Below are positions 36,760-49,671 of a DNA stretch of 64,000 nucleotides, piece after piece. Within the stretch, counting starts at the first letter, position 1; each line of letters opens with the position of its first letter. Position numbers and translations under genes: made by a program. Source of the stretch: Urechis unicinctus (Eukaryota; Annelida; Polychaeta; Xenopneusta; Urechidae). Below the pieces are notes generated by a model, which did no database searches, was not told where the DNA came from, and worked only from the letters and a program-made list of their open reading frames with translations. The stretch spans positions 15,345,941 through 15,409,940 of the forward strand of contig CM067343.1 of NCBI GenBank assembly GCA_034190875.2. Reading direction: 5' to 3'.

Positions 36760-38200
36760 ACACATCACAGGCTTAGGCTTAGCACTCTTAATCATTGACA
36801 TCATACTATATAATAGACATAGACTTACCGTACCATATGCAACTCTATATAAATATACAAAGAGGTTCAGTTGCGATAATTGTGAATTGCACTTAGAGAT
36901 ATTCTAAAAAGGGCAAAATGAGGTCAAAACTGGCTACAGCTTCCTGGAGTTGACAATGTTATGCATAGTTTCGAGCATGTACACTATAAATTTTATTCAT
37001 AGCAAGACAAATCTATATGCACTGTGAGTGGCGTTAGAATGGGGTAAAGTTGGAATAATGGCGCTTATTAGAGTAGAGTAACAGTAAGGATTTGGCCGGG
37101 AAGGGAAGAAGGATTTTACGTAGGGTCATAGTGGGGATAAAGATGCAAATATCTACGTTGCATGCTAGTTAAGCTGGCTTACTGAATATACGACGTTGCA
37201 TTTAACTGACAAATCTCTAACAATAGACCAGAATTCTCGTTAATGAAGGCATATTCAGGTCTGATAATTGTAAGATCGCACAATCCCCAACATGACACGA
37301 CTGCAATCTAATCCGTGACATCCCTACTTTTACCCAACCCATCTCCCAACTTTGAACCAACCTTATCATCACGGGAACGTAGGACCATTATATGTAAACT
37401 AGGTATAACGACGTGAGGCTTATATATAATGAGCCACTAGACCTGACAAGGAATCCAAATACTGACCTCAGTCGTCTAGATGAAATGCTCTTATAGTTAA
37501 CATCAACCAATGAAATTACTCCATCACATGCCATTCTAATGTAATTCAGAACCATCAATACTGACATAACAGCAACATACCGTACCACTGACATCGCCTC
37601 TCCATACGTTATCATTGACCTAGACTACCCATACTATATCATTGGCATTGCATCACCATACTTTATAATAGATATCGACTAACCATACTATATCATTGGC
37701 ATTGCATCTCCATACCATACAATAAACATCGACTAACCATACTATATCATTGACATTGCATCACCATAGTATACAATAGACATCGACAAATCATACTATA
37801 TCATTGACATTGCATCACCATACTATACAATAGACATCGACTAACCATACTATATCATTGACATATCTCCCTCATACCATATCATAGACATATCCCTCTA
37901 ATATAGCATCATTAACATGGTCTTACTAGACCACATAGTTGACGTGGTATCTCCATTGAACATAATTAACATGACCTCTCCATAGCACACCATGGTCAAA
38001 CCCAACCACATCACGGACATGACACTATCAATCTACATAGTCTTCATGGCCTTAACACGCAGTATCGCAGATATCGGCTCACTACACATGGCCTCACCCA
38101 ACCGCATTTATGATAAACTCACACGATTCTACAACTCGGGCATGGCTTCATCGTACCACATCTTGGACATGGCTACAACTTACGACATCAACTAAGGTAA
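36760..38200. repeat. 27-bp minisatellite array M2, interrupted
   Basis: Units appear at 36,760-36,842 and resume from about 37,548 to 38,195. Between them lies about 700 bases of other sequence. At 37,633-37,848 the array is organised as four 54-base dimers, each made of an actatatcattggcattgc-type unit and an ataatagatatcgactaacc-type unit. From 37,849 on the units become less regular. Confidence 0.85.
36843..37547. other. Unique sequence embedded in minisatellite M2
   Basis: About 700 bases without relatives in the window and without a reading frame longer than about 75 codons. It separates two parts of one minisatellite, so it may be an insertion. A weak inverted similarity exists between agaatggggtaaagttgg (about 37,038) and the complement of acttttacccaacccatct (about 37,326). 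I could not define terminal repeats or a target duplication. Confidence 0.35.
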
Positions 38201-38209
38201 TACAAAAAA

Positions 38210-38598
38210 TGAGATTGGTGTGACGAATCTAGTACGTTAATGATACTGTGGTTAATGTGTTATGACATGTTCAAATCTTTGGGGGATAATGTCGTAGAAT
38301 AGGAATTATTACCTCGATTACCTGACAACAGTCAGCCCCATGGAACTATTAGTCCGATAATCATGTCGCACAAGCCGTCGTCAGTTCAATGCAATACATT
38401 TGTCTTTGTGCTCATAGCCAACGACAGAATTGATATATTTGAATGTGATATATGTTACGCAACCGCTTACTTCTGAGGATTACACGATATTATTATTACG
38501 AATGTGCCGCTGCCAGTAGAGGCGGTGTTTATCATGTGACATATTGTGCCCTCCGGGAGTACATATGTTATTAGTGCGCTGTGTTGGCATATCAATAC
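38210..38598. repeat. Receptor flank/R5 module leading into copy B
   Basis: The sequence starts with gagattggtgtgacgaatct and runs continuously into the duplication copy B. The matching part of copy A would lie before the window start. Confidence 0.6.
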
Positions 38599-40484
38599 AG
38601 TGCCTTAGTATATTAATCTGAAGTATAAAGCTACATGTTAGCTTTAATTTTAACGATTGCCTTCTTCCTATCGCAGCCTGGTTGACTTATGCAATATTTA
38701 TGTGCAACCGAGTCTGTGTATATTAAAGGTAAAAGCCACGTAGATTACAAACGACGAGCATGATAAAACATTGAAATGGATAAACGTGTCGTGGCTATGT
38801 ATACATCAGAAGCAAAGCCAACTTCTAGATACAGCTGATTCATGTAATAATGATAATATCAATACTGCCACACTTGCTACTGTGAAATGCGTATGCTGCC
38901 GCTGTGTGCTATTGGGGGTCGATGACATGTTTTCGTGGTTTTTGTACACCATCAATTGTTCAAAGTGGACAGGAAATCGTATGAGAGCTGTCGCCTTCAT
39001 CGTCGGAGGTAATTTTAATCACGACACAGCATGATTTGTGCAATAGATTATCAAATTAGCTACGTATACTGTTGATAAATATGTCGTTAGACTTTGGCGA
39101 GTGGTTTTGTCTCCTTGACAGAAATACAACAGCAAAGTATAATACAATTGCTTACAATGCTATCGCCTGACGACGCGTTACCATGAACGGGTAGGGTGCT
39201 TTCTAGGCAGACTTGCACCTGGTTTGTCCAGTGCAAATGTGCACTCACTCTTGTCCAGATATCAGAAGAATCGTCATCTGAATGATACCCATAGATCTTG
39301 ACTTCGTTAGGTGCTGCCTAATAACTGTGAGATTTTCGTAACTGCCCTTTTGCTTCTTCATCTGCAATATACATGAACATAATAACGCCAAAGATGGGCT
39401 CTGATGTGCCAGACTGCATCGCGTTGCATAAGACCGCCTATGAGTACGCTGTTATTTGGACTTCATTTCCCCCTGTATAGTTACGTGTGTATCACAAGGC
39501 ATTTGACATGATATTGCTGAGGAGACTCACCCCGGCAATTATCTGGATAATTAACAGTACCAACTAACGTTCCTCCAGCGAGTTGCTGCGGAGTAGATTG
39601 GGTGTGGTTCCTTCAATATATATGGCCCTTATAGTTACTTTCATGTCAATATAGCAGACATAAAAACTCCCATCTGCGATGGCGCCACGTACCCTTTGCT
39701 TAGGGGATTGTTCATCAGTTGCCGTTTACCGTTTGGGATTCAGTTTTATTTGGGATTTGTCTCCCATAATTCGGTGCCGTTGTTGATCATTCTTAATAAC
39801 AAGGTCTAATACACAGGTTAGCCTTCACATAGGCCTGGTTAACGCGTAGCTGCCACACCTGACTCGTTGTACAAGTTTGGCTAAAGATCACAGTCGGAGC
39901 GTCGTCTATATTGTTGATGGATTTGTATTTAAATTTAATTGAGTGCAGTCTTATTGATCGATGTAGTGCTACATAATATTGATATTATTATAATAAAAAA
40001 TGTTGTCTCAAGATTCACGTAATTTAAATATAATGATATGTCATAACCTGACTGGAAACTGTTCTTAAGTTAACATGTAGAGAATTATCAATCCATAAGA
40101 GCCAACAATCTGGACGGCACTGACGAGGTGTTCATCACGATCGCCATAGGTAAATTGATCACAGCAGGAAATCAAGTCGCTACAATATCATACAATCTCA
40201 GACTTTAGCTTTATAATTGCTTGTGTTTGTTCATACGGCGCTTGGTGAGCGATCACTGGCAACAGTCACCTGTTCCTACAGAAGTACTGCAAGATATATT
40301 TTCAAAGATGTTTCGATATAGAACTACGAAAGCAACTAATGTAGCTGTTGACATTGTTCTATTGATCTCAATATGTAGTTCTGGACTGATCGCATGTTGG
40401 ATAAGAGCGTGAATAAATACTGCCAGAAGAGAAAACACTTTATTGACGTGATACGCCACACATCACCTCAGTAGCCAGTGGGCC

Positions 40485-41179
40485 GAACACAAACGACCTT
40501 TTGCTCTCTTTAAGAGCATTTTCAAATTTCTGCTTCCACCTGTGTCTATGTTGCGCTGTCATATCTAGTGCATTATGTCCGACTTATGAACCACATTCGA
40601 TTTGTTCTTTTTGTTAATGTTTGGTTTATCTTTGCGGTCTAATCATCGAAATATGAGGAGCACAACGCGCCGAGTTATGCAACGAAGGATCATCAGTCTG
40701 GGCATTTGCTATGAGTTTGCCGGAACCGTACGCATAATCACAATGATGGGACGCGAACAATACTCATAACATGACAAGGGATTATCCTTACATCATCCTA
40801 CCTTCCCCGGTGGCACACCCTGCCGAACATTTCATCGACAGATATATTGTACACATAGTTGGCGATTTTGGAACACTGAGATTCATCCTAACTGTAATAT
40901 TAGTCAGCCGCAAGAGTATGTGCACGTCTGTTAACTGTTATCTGATATCTCTAGCGTCAGCACACTTCCCTATTCCTGATGCGGCTCTTCATCGAACACA
41001 TGAAACACCAAATAACGAGACAAGCCGCACATGGTGATACCACATACTATACCCAAACTGCCAGGAGCTTCATGCAGATATTTTTGTTGAGCTTGATATG
41101 GATAACTGCAATGTTGGCTATGGAGCTCTACATCACCATATCTCATCCATTGCCGAGGTGGGGGGATGCACACCATTAT

Positions 41180-41261
<82 letters not shown>

Positions 41262-41520
41262 GTGCGAATATCCAGATGCTGTGCAGTGCAGTTTGTCAAG
41301 GCGTTTGACAGTATCACCAACCCCACCGTAACCTTTCAAATAAGGGCCAGCTTCACCTACCTACCAGATTCAGGGTCGTCTATCCCTTGTTGGCCAGTGG
41401 TGTCATCATGTCTATTGTACCCTTCTGCCTCCTGCGTGTGTTCAATGGATGCCTCATCCGGGAGGTGCGTAAGTCTACTCGCTATCTGCAGCATAGCATT
41501 AGAAGTGATGTTTTCCGCGG
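40485..41520 (+). pseudogene. FMRFamide/neuropeptide-receptor-like GPCR relic (P6), with microsatellite in TM4
   Basis: The copy covers the N-terminal region (40,640-40,860), TM1-TM2 (near 40,880-40,985, with a shortened TM2), TM3 (IFLLSLIWITAMLAMELYIT), TM4 and the start of the third inner loop. The TM3 motif is MELYI, so the coupling arginine is lost. TM4 is replaced by 27 ATC triplets at 41,180-41,260. Loop 2 to TM5 follows (41,270-41,450), then EVRKSTRYLQ (41,464-41,493), and at about 41,510 the sequence jumps into receptor 3' flank (gagaacgttgggataatgag), so TM6 and TM7 are missing. Frames change several times. Confidence 0.75.
41180..41260. repeat. (ATC)27 microsatellite
   Basis: A pure triplet tract lies exactly where other receptor copies have a few Ile codons of TM4 (23,985-24,012). 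Depending on frame it reads poly-Ile, poly-Ser or poly-His on the + strand and poly-Asp on the minus strand. The open frames named by these runs are artefacts. Confidence 0.98.
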
Positions 41521-42807
41521 AGAACGTTGGGATAATGAGAGCTGGTCCAAGGAAAATGACCTGTTATGCTTTCGCAATGCTAGACAACAAGAGTTATGTC
41601 CCTTACAAGAAAATTGTATCGCAATAAATGTGTTCCTATGATGTGGCTATGGTGTTTAAATCGTTGGGGATAACGCCATAAAATGTAAACCTGAGATGAT
41701 CGAAACATGGAGCCTTAAGCCTAATTACCGGACGATTACCATTCCGCTTGAGACATTGTCGGTTGAATAGTATGCGCCACCATTGCCAGCAATATAGTTA
41801 ATGCCATTTAAGTGTAGTAAATACCTACTCAATACTGTTCCTTGGGGTAAGATGATTCCAAGCTGTTATCGAGACTGTGTTTGCCATCTGACAGATTCCG
41901 TTCTACTGGTATGCGAATATTATTGGTCCTTTGTGTTTGCATGCAGGTATTATTCCTTAGTACATTTATCGGTACAGTATACAGCTACTTGTTGTCTTTT
42001 CTTAACAGGTTGGCATCGCCTCTATTGGTAGAATCACAGATTCTGGTAACATATCGATCGGATCTACAGTGTATGTAGCAGCTATCCTATGTAGCGAAAG
42101 CAGAAGCCAATTTATCGACACAGCTGATTCAAGTACTTATGCTACAATTAACAATGCCAAAGCTGCTGCTGTAAACTGCTTATACTGCTGCAATGTAAGT
42201 GGACAGCAGATACTGGGCATTGTCTATGTTTGCCATAAAGTATTGAATGTCCACATGAAGGTGCACTAGAGCTGTCGTCCTCACCGTGTTAGGTAATTAA
42301 CAACACAACACAACATGCTAAGTGTTATAGCCTCTCTTATTATGTCTTCCAACGATAGTTGTAGTTACAGCCATATGAAAATATGGTTGTAACAAGCAAC
42401 TTTTGTAGCATTGAACAGACGGAAAAATACTTGCTTTCACTTTTTTGTACTTTGTATGATGACATGTGTTCTAGAGTACCTATCGCGATATTTGCTACGA
42501 GTTCTCTCCTCGCTAACATCTCTGGAACGGCTGTATTTGCGTACATGAAATTGTGTCAGTATTTATAAATTGGCCTCGTGATAATGATGCTAACAGTATT
42601 TTAAACATTCACAGTAAAAAACTGGTAAAAATGAGGCTTAGTTTGAATGTTTTCCACTGCGAGTAGGCTTTCTTCAATCTCGACATTTCTAAGTAGACCA
42701 AATCTTACGTAATCGCCCAGAGGCATGAATTGCTTCCCATGGCTTTGCATTGAATTGGCTAAGTGGTCATGCCAAAACATCTAAGCTGCAGCAGCTTGTG
42801 ACATCTA
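41521..42807. repeat. Receptor flank and R5 modules present in B, deleted in A
   Basis: The landmarks are gagctggtcc, then tgatgtggctatggtgt, then gaagccaatttatcgacaca and ctgattcaagtacttatgc. The order agrees with 22,220-23,200 and 57,850-58,450, so this is the ancestral arrangement and copy A lost it. 42,340-42,780 has no clear relative. Open frames of 61-76 codons here are not supported. Confidence 0.6.
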
Positions 42808-45726
42808 TCCTAAAATAGTGCGCGTTACAAGCTCCCCTCATTGACATCTATCGTAAACGTGTGCAGCGCATTGGGTGCTTTAACACCAACCTTACGTTAT
42901 GTAAACAAGGCGCAATCGCAGTCGTGATTGCTGAACTAATAGGTCAAGTATTTTGTTTAGAGATAATATTTGTTCGTGTAATATTGTTGATACTGTATTG
43001 TTGGTCGTCAACTTGCCGTTTGAAGACATGCGGTGGCGCTTGTGCAAATCTAGTCAGTTACGATTTCTGTTTATGAATATCAGATCAGACTACCCAACCA
43101 CAGGTTTGTTTCCCGTTCAGGCAATAATGCTCTATGTTGAGAACTTGTTTGATGTCTTCCGCAAATTATTAATGTTAGTAGAGTGATCGCTGATTACGTT
43201 TGAGTAAGGCAGCGCGAAAGGCAACGTAACACCATATGTGTTTTTGTATCTGTCTGTCGGCCTTCTTTGATACATCCAATCTCAGTGCCCAATAATGCAT
43301 CTTGAAATTAAGCACAGTATATCAAGCCTGCGATTTAGAGCAGCAGTTCGCTTCTAACACATTATGCGGTGTTATTGGGATTACACGTTGATGCCACTAA
43401 GTGAATTACACCCTTAAATCATGCACCGTTATTGTGTTTCTCAAAGCTGCACACTTTCATCATTGTGTAGTGTATAAAACAGAGTCATCAGATGTTAACA
43501 AATAAATACACTGGGCTGAAATGAATTTGTAGTTTTACATGGGCTGCCAAACAAGCCTGACAAATGTATCAGAATCAGTACAGGCTTATGTTGTAGACAT
43601 CGAGCCAATTGGAAGATTGGTATTAGGTCCTTCTACAATGGTCAACAGTAAACCAATATGTAATGATATACATATAAAAACTGTTAAACACTCAGAATGT
43701 TGTTTGGCAGAGCTTGTGCCGGATACTTAAACATTTTTATTGCAAGTCTAAATGTTACAACTACGTTTTTGAAAAATATATGCGTTCTCACAAGGGTTGT
43801 CTGACATTGCCGCTGAACCTAAAATGTGGGAGCCACAATGGTAGAAGTGGTAGTTGTGTGCATGAAATATCTGTTTAGCAGATGTCATAATCACTTACGC
43901 CATTAAGCGTTCCAGCGTTTAAGCGGCTAGTGATTGACGCCATTCATGAGCTAATATATTAACTATCAATGGAAACACCAAGTGGTAGCGTAATGAGTAT
44001 GATATAGGCTGTATGCTGTGCTGTTTTCTTGTACCGTCTCATTATTCAGTTGTAAAGAGCATTTGTACGGAAATAGGAACCTACAAAGAGAACCATGCTT
44101 AATATAGCTTTTCATGATGTAATTCGATAGCAGCGCACTTCCGAGTCATACAAACATAAACGCAGCTTGCGTTAAAATTAATTTCGTGACAAAATATGAT
44201 GAATATTGTGCTTCTACTAATATATATTATTGTCATTAGCTGTGTATTCGATAATTCATTGGTTAGGTAAAATAGAATAATATAAGCAATATGAAATCAT
44301 GCTCAGGCTGGCTTGGGCAGCTTCTGCACCTAGCTTTTGGACTAGCTGAGGCCGATATATCTGCTTTTTGAGCAGAATACAGTCACAGACTGATTGTTTT
44401 GATCATCTCATGGGCATAAACGGCACGATAGTTAATTTGGCGCTCTCTCTAGTCGTAAATAATTATTTTACATTAATTGGGATCAACATAAATTAGGCTA
44501 TCGACTATTAGGCTAGTCCTCAATATGAACAATATGCGATCACACAGCCAGCGATGCACCGGTCGTGTTAATTTGCTCTTTATAATAACTAATTTTTCGT
44601 ACACCATTACTGTTTGCATATTAAACATGGAGTGACCAAATACACCTTATGACTGACGTAAAAAGGTACAGTGGTCAACTGTAGTAGATTGGGGATAGCC
44701 GATTTCTATGGACTCTCCTGTCTCGAATAATAACTATAACTATTAATCTACGTCAGCTTTCTAATGTGCCAGAGCTACTCGATAGGAGGACCGCTCATAG
44801 GCGTTGAGTACAATGGATCATGTTAACGTTACAGAAGGCTAGCTGAGCGCGTTTCATGTCTACGGCCGTAACGTGCATACTCTCTATATGTTTCCCGGTC
44901 TTTGGTTGTACACTTGGTTACCAATGCGCAAACAAACCTCTGACTACCACTTGTATGAATAAGTGCTATATATTTCATGTTACCGAGTTGATAGCCAAAC
45001 CCTTCTTTGCAGCAGCAGCAGCTCTTCATTCGAAGGCAAACGTGGTTTCTTGTTATCACGCGTCCGAATGGAATGTGTCGACGTTCAATTTTGTCACGCC
45101 GTACGTGTCTCTTTGTGTATCCGCTTGGGAAATGGGTCACGTGCATTGATCCGTTAATGAGAAAATAGTAGCGGTAGGTTTGTAGGCAGACGCAGAACTT
45201 ATCCACAATGCAAGCAGGGTACCTATCGAGGGTTCGGCGCGCCACGGATGATTCCATCTACTCCATGTACGATGCATAAATTCATATAACGCCAACCTGT
45301 TTTACGTACTTAGCAGTCGATGTTCGGAATACTAACAAATAGGCCTAGCTAATTATATATGTTTCCATAGGTATGGTGGGTTATAATTGTTATTTAACAC
45401 GTTTATGAATTAAACAAGCGACTAACAACAAAGAAGCACTCAAATTTCAGGCCATAGATTAGTCGGCCGGTTATTGCGTGGTGTTGTTGCCTTGTAAGAA
45501 ATACAACAGTGATCCATTATACAAATTCAGACAATTATATCACCTGGCGACATGTTCCTGTGTAAACGTTGGGCTCTTTTCAGCCTGACTAGCTCCTCGT
45601 GCGTCTGTGCAGATGTACACTCACCTTTGCCCAGATAATAGAAGAGCCGTCATCCTGTTAAGTCACTGTAAGCTTCGCCTAACGTCGCTATTGCATACGA
45701 CGCTGCATCAATGGTAATATACGATA

Positions 45727-46075
45727 GAGCTCGAATAAACTTTGCCAGCAAACGCAATACCTGGTCACCTCAATGCATCCATCAAGCTTTGCGTTATCTG
45801 GTTTAACTCATTAAGTTAGTAACGATTAGCTGACCATTCCTGTGTTTGTGTTAGGTCAAATCAGAATTGCCACATTTTGTGCCGCGTTATCCGAGTTTAC
45901 CAGTCCCCAAGAATGTCTTAGGTGCTCATAATAATAGCGTCCATGTATCGGTGGTCTGCGGTGCTCATTGTACGTTACTGCTCTTGCCGCGCTGTAGAAG
46001 GCCGTCAAAACACCACAGGCGAGTGCCGTGTCTAGTTTAACCATTTGTCATTGCAGTTGCCTCCCATAGTTGGTC
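45727..46075 (+). mobile_element. Fossil segment of the DIRS-like retroelement, copy in B
   Basis: Matches the 3' part of the fossil at 8,831-9,640 and shares its right junction with anonymous module sequence. It is broken and lacks the 5' leader. It descends from the same insertion as the copies in A1 and A2. Confidence 0.5.
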
Positions 46076-46859
46076 TAATTGTTGATCATTCTTACTTGCA
46101 GGGTCTCATACATATGTCACCCTCAGTTAACGCGTTACTGTTTCGCCTAATTCCCTATGCAATATTGGCTTAATATCAAAATCGGGGCACCGTCTATATA
46201 TTTAATGGATTTATATTCAACAAAGTGTAGTTTTTTTGATCACATTGATGCTGTTTATAATTAAGACTCCCGTGTCATCTAAATGGTCACGACGTTTTAA
46301 TGTAAAGACATGTCAAAACCTGAACTAACACAGTATTTAAGCTAACATTTAGTGTGTCATCTATCCATTTGAGCCATCAATCTGGACAGCGCAGAACAGG
46401 TGCTCATCACGATCGCCACAGGAAGCTTGACCGCAACAGAAAGTCATGTTGCTATTTTATCATAGAGTCGCATTTTTTAACATTTTTACCCGTGTTTGCT
46501 CTCACGAGTGAGCACTGGTCACATTCATCTGCTCCTGCAGAAGTACTTTAAAATACATTTTCAAAGATGTTTTATATATGGAAGAACGAAAGCAATTAAT
46601 GTAGCAATTGACACTGTTCTATTGATCTCAATATTTGAGTCTGGACTGATGGAACAAGAGCGTGAATAGATACTGCCGGAACGTTCATCTTGAGCTCGAC
46701 TATATTGCTGCCAGGAGCAACTGAGTCCTGACGCTGATATCTAATCAGGTTGTATTTGATCGAGCTCAGCTCTGCCTTTTACTTTGTTCGGGACCTAGTG
46801 TGACACGCCTGATAGTTAAGCAGATATATTTTGATGATATATCATGTCGCTTGGCTTAG

Positions 46860-47350
46860 TATCGACTGAAATACTGGTATGCACGTATCATGCCTACCAT
46901 AAATATTGTTGTCACTTGGTCGAACAGACACGACATGTTGCCTTCATTTAGATCAAGTTTCTGCTACCATCTATATCTATGTTGCGTTGCCACATCCAGT
47001 GTGTTACTTGCGACATACGTGTCACACATATTTCGTCCTTGCTTATGTTTGATATCTCTTTGTAGCGGACATGGACCTCGATTGCGGCCTGAAGTAAGAG
47101 TTCTACAAAGCGTAGAGACCTACAACGAAGGGTCGTCAGTCCGGGCATTTGCTCTGAGATTGGTGAAACAATTCACCAATTACATTAGATGACGCGAACG
47201 GCACCTCCTGGAAAGCACTAACTAGTTATACTCATTACATGACGTGGGACTGCCCTTGCCGCCAATATCACCAACCGATATATCGTACCCATAGTTTGTG
47301 GTTTTTGGGATCATTGGAATCATCTGAACTGTAACAGTACTCATAAGTTA
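46860..47350 (+). pseudogene. FMRFamide/neuropeptide-receptor-like GPCR relic (P2), copy of P1
   Basis: This is the counterpart of 10,430-10,935, with the same missing TM2-TM7 and the same junction to receptor 3' flank (near tatggcgaaaagctttcgat). An open stretch at 46,890-47,192 ends earlier than in P1 because of a frame change. Both copies are evidently neutral sequence. Confidence 0.6.
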
Positions 47351-48800
47351 TGGCGAAAAGCTTTCGATGAAGTCGACAGCAGCTTAACCCATCCACCGAC
47401 CATTACACCGTCGAGTAAGCTCCGTCTATCAACTGTTCATTACAAGTGAATCGCCTGATATCTTTTACCGTGTGCTGTGACCAATAAATTACATTCTTGT
47501 CGAGTCTATTTCTGCTGACGAGGCATTACATGTCTGATATTGGGTTTTCCATGGCAGCATGTCTTTTCTTTATTGAGACACTGTTGTTACCCATCTGAGC
47601 CTCATTTGCTATGTGTGCGTGAAAAACCTGGAGGCATACCATCCAATCTCTTGATTGGATGATTTATTCAGTTACAGCAGCCTTGATAGTTATCAGTCCA
47701 AAAGAACGCAAATTGGCTAATTCAACGTCGTCCTCAATGATCATGCGGAAGCACTTTGCAACTTATCAACTGGCATAAAATGTCACCAAATTGCAAACTC
47801 CGCCATAGCTTACTTACGATTAGATTTATTGATGAAATTCATATAAAGTTCCGATTCGATAAAGCCGATGGCATTGTGAGGCTTTGCATCGACTACTAAG
47901 AACTCACGTATTTACTGCGTACCCTCTCGTTTCATTTGGGCCCCGCAGTTGTTTGTATCATCTAAGAATCTGTTTGGTGTTTTTTATTCCCTTTATGGAA
48001 TTTTAGGCTACGTTTTCTTGCCATATATAACATGCCGTGTCACCCGGATGCTAGTGGATAGAATAGAATTTTTAGTACGCTTTGTGATGTTTAATGAATA
48101 TTTTACTGGCTTTGAGAGTGGATTATGGTTTAGTTGTTTAGCACTAAGGAACAATAAATGTATGTTTCGGATATCCTGAGTAGTAATCAACCAGTAAGTA
48201 AACTCTTTGTATATTATGTTAGTATCTAATTGACTTTAACATGGTAGCTGCAAATTGCAGTTCTATCAGGCCACTTAAGACAATCTTAAATGTGCAGTCA
48301 AACTGGGAATTATGCTGTATACTATTGTGATGTGATATATATGATGTTATTGCCGTAGTGCAATGTTCAGTGAGGTGTGCAGTTTTTAACGATCATCGTG
48401 TTTGAATGAGCGGCGTTGTTCGGGATGTAGTCCCTAGAGAAAGTTGTGATAATGAGGTCTGATGAAGCGAAATTGACCTGTTATGCTTTCGTAATATTAT
48501 ATTATGATTAACATCAGAGTGCCAAATCTCTGGTTGGTAATCAATTAACATCGCAACACAGCATGGAGTGTGTCATAGCTTCTCTTATAAGATATGTTTG
48601 CTGCTGATGAATCTGTCGTCAGACTCCCGAACAACATGATTGTTTTCCGTTCAGGAAATAATGCTCCATGCTGAGAACTTGATTGTTGTCTCTTGCAAAT
48701 TGCGATGATGGCACTGTGATTGTTGTATTATGTTCATGTGAGGTAATGCGAAAAAACAACATGACAACATATCTGTTCTTGTGTCGTAATAGCTTATATT
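47351..48800. repeat. Receptor 3' flank module in copy B
   Basis: Corresponds to about 10,930-12,328. It contains taacatgccgtgtcacccgg and ttgattggatgatttattca. At about 48,800 it jumps to sequence equivalent to 14,994, so some 2.7 kb of the left arrangement is absent. Short open frames at 47,949-48,190 occur on both strands of the same bases. Confidence 0.75.
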
Positions 48801-49080
48801 TTTAGAACGGTTCACACGACTGCAAAACAACTTTATGCATTATTGCGGAATAGCTACTTTATATGATCAAGGTCATTCTGCGCAATAACAATTCATACTA
48901 TTCTGAATATCTGAATATCTGACTAACAGCTGTATGAACAAGTGTCATTTATAACACTTGTCCAGCAGTTAACAACTTGGAATATCATTATGACGCGCTA
49001 TTTCTTGCCAGATTTTATGTCTGCATGATCAGCTGTCACAGTTTGCTAAGCCTATCTTGCCAGTGTTAGTTGGTATAATA

Positions 49081-49271
49081 GCTTGATGGGGTATTGGAAG
49101 CAAAATAAAGGCTGCAGAGTCGCAAAGCGGGTTAATTATGTAACACAAGAATTGCATTTTTGTCAATGTGATGATCTTCTCCAGCTCGTTACTGCCATCT
49201 TATTCACAAGTAATCATGCAACGATCGCGGTGATCAGGAGTTAAAGTGGATGTGATCAACATGTTCGGCGA
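49081..49271. repeat. Anonymous module leading to minisatellite M3
   Basis: Related to 24,690-24,885 and 27,450-27,540 (gcagagtcgcaaagc, gttaattatgtaacaca). As at 24.9 kb, it is followed directly by the 27-bp minisatellite. Confidence 0.6.
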
Positions 49272-49671
49272 TGTAAGTTCATTCATTCACCATATCACAT
49301 AAGTGACCTAGACTCACCTTACAATATCATTGACAAAGCCGTAACATACTATATCATTGACATATCCTCACATATTGCTGACATGGCCTCACCATACCAT
49401 ATTACTGTAAAAGACTCACCATAAACAATCATTGACATAGCCCCCACATACCATATCATTGAAATAGCCTCAACATACCATATCATTGAAATAGACCTAT
49501 CATTCTATTGCAGTGACAACATACCATATCATGGAATAGCCTCACCATAACATATAATGTACTGTTCTGTATCAAAACACTTCTTGAACAGGGCTGCCCC
49601 ATAGCATATCATGTAGAGGGTTTCATTGTAACAGGGCTTCATCATAATTCATCAGAGAGATCGTTTCACCT
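49272..49671. repeat. 27-bp minisatellite array M3
   Basis: Units of the ccatatcattgaaatagcct type are followed by variants of the catgtagagggtttcattgt type, the same left-to-right change as in M1. The units are diverged. Confidence 0.85.

Larger units (their letters stand above)
38599..49080. repeat. Segmental duplication copy B
   Basis: The correspondence to the left block is 38,599-39,095 with 1-497; 39,096-40,476 with 943-2,300; 42,808-45,655 with 2,308-5,115; 45,727-48,800 with about 9,290-12,328; and 48,800-49,080 with about 14,994-15,270. The 40,477-42,807 part is absent from copy A. The part near 45,720 joins directly into the retroelement fossil, lacking about 580 bases found in A1. 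B has one version where the left side has the A1/A2 tandem pair. Confidence 0.85.

Noticed and set aside
40970-41331. Frames with long poly-Asp, poly-Ile, poly-Ser and poly-His
   Set aside because: They are readings of the ATC tract in different frames. Only the flanking receptor sequence has meaning.
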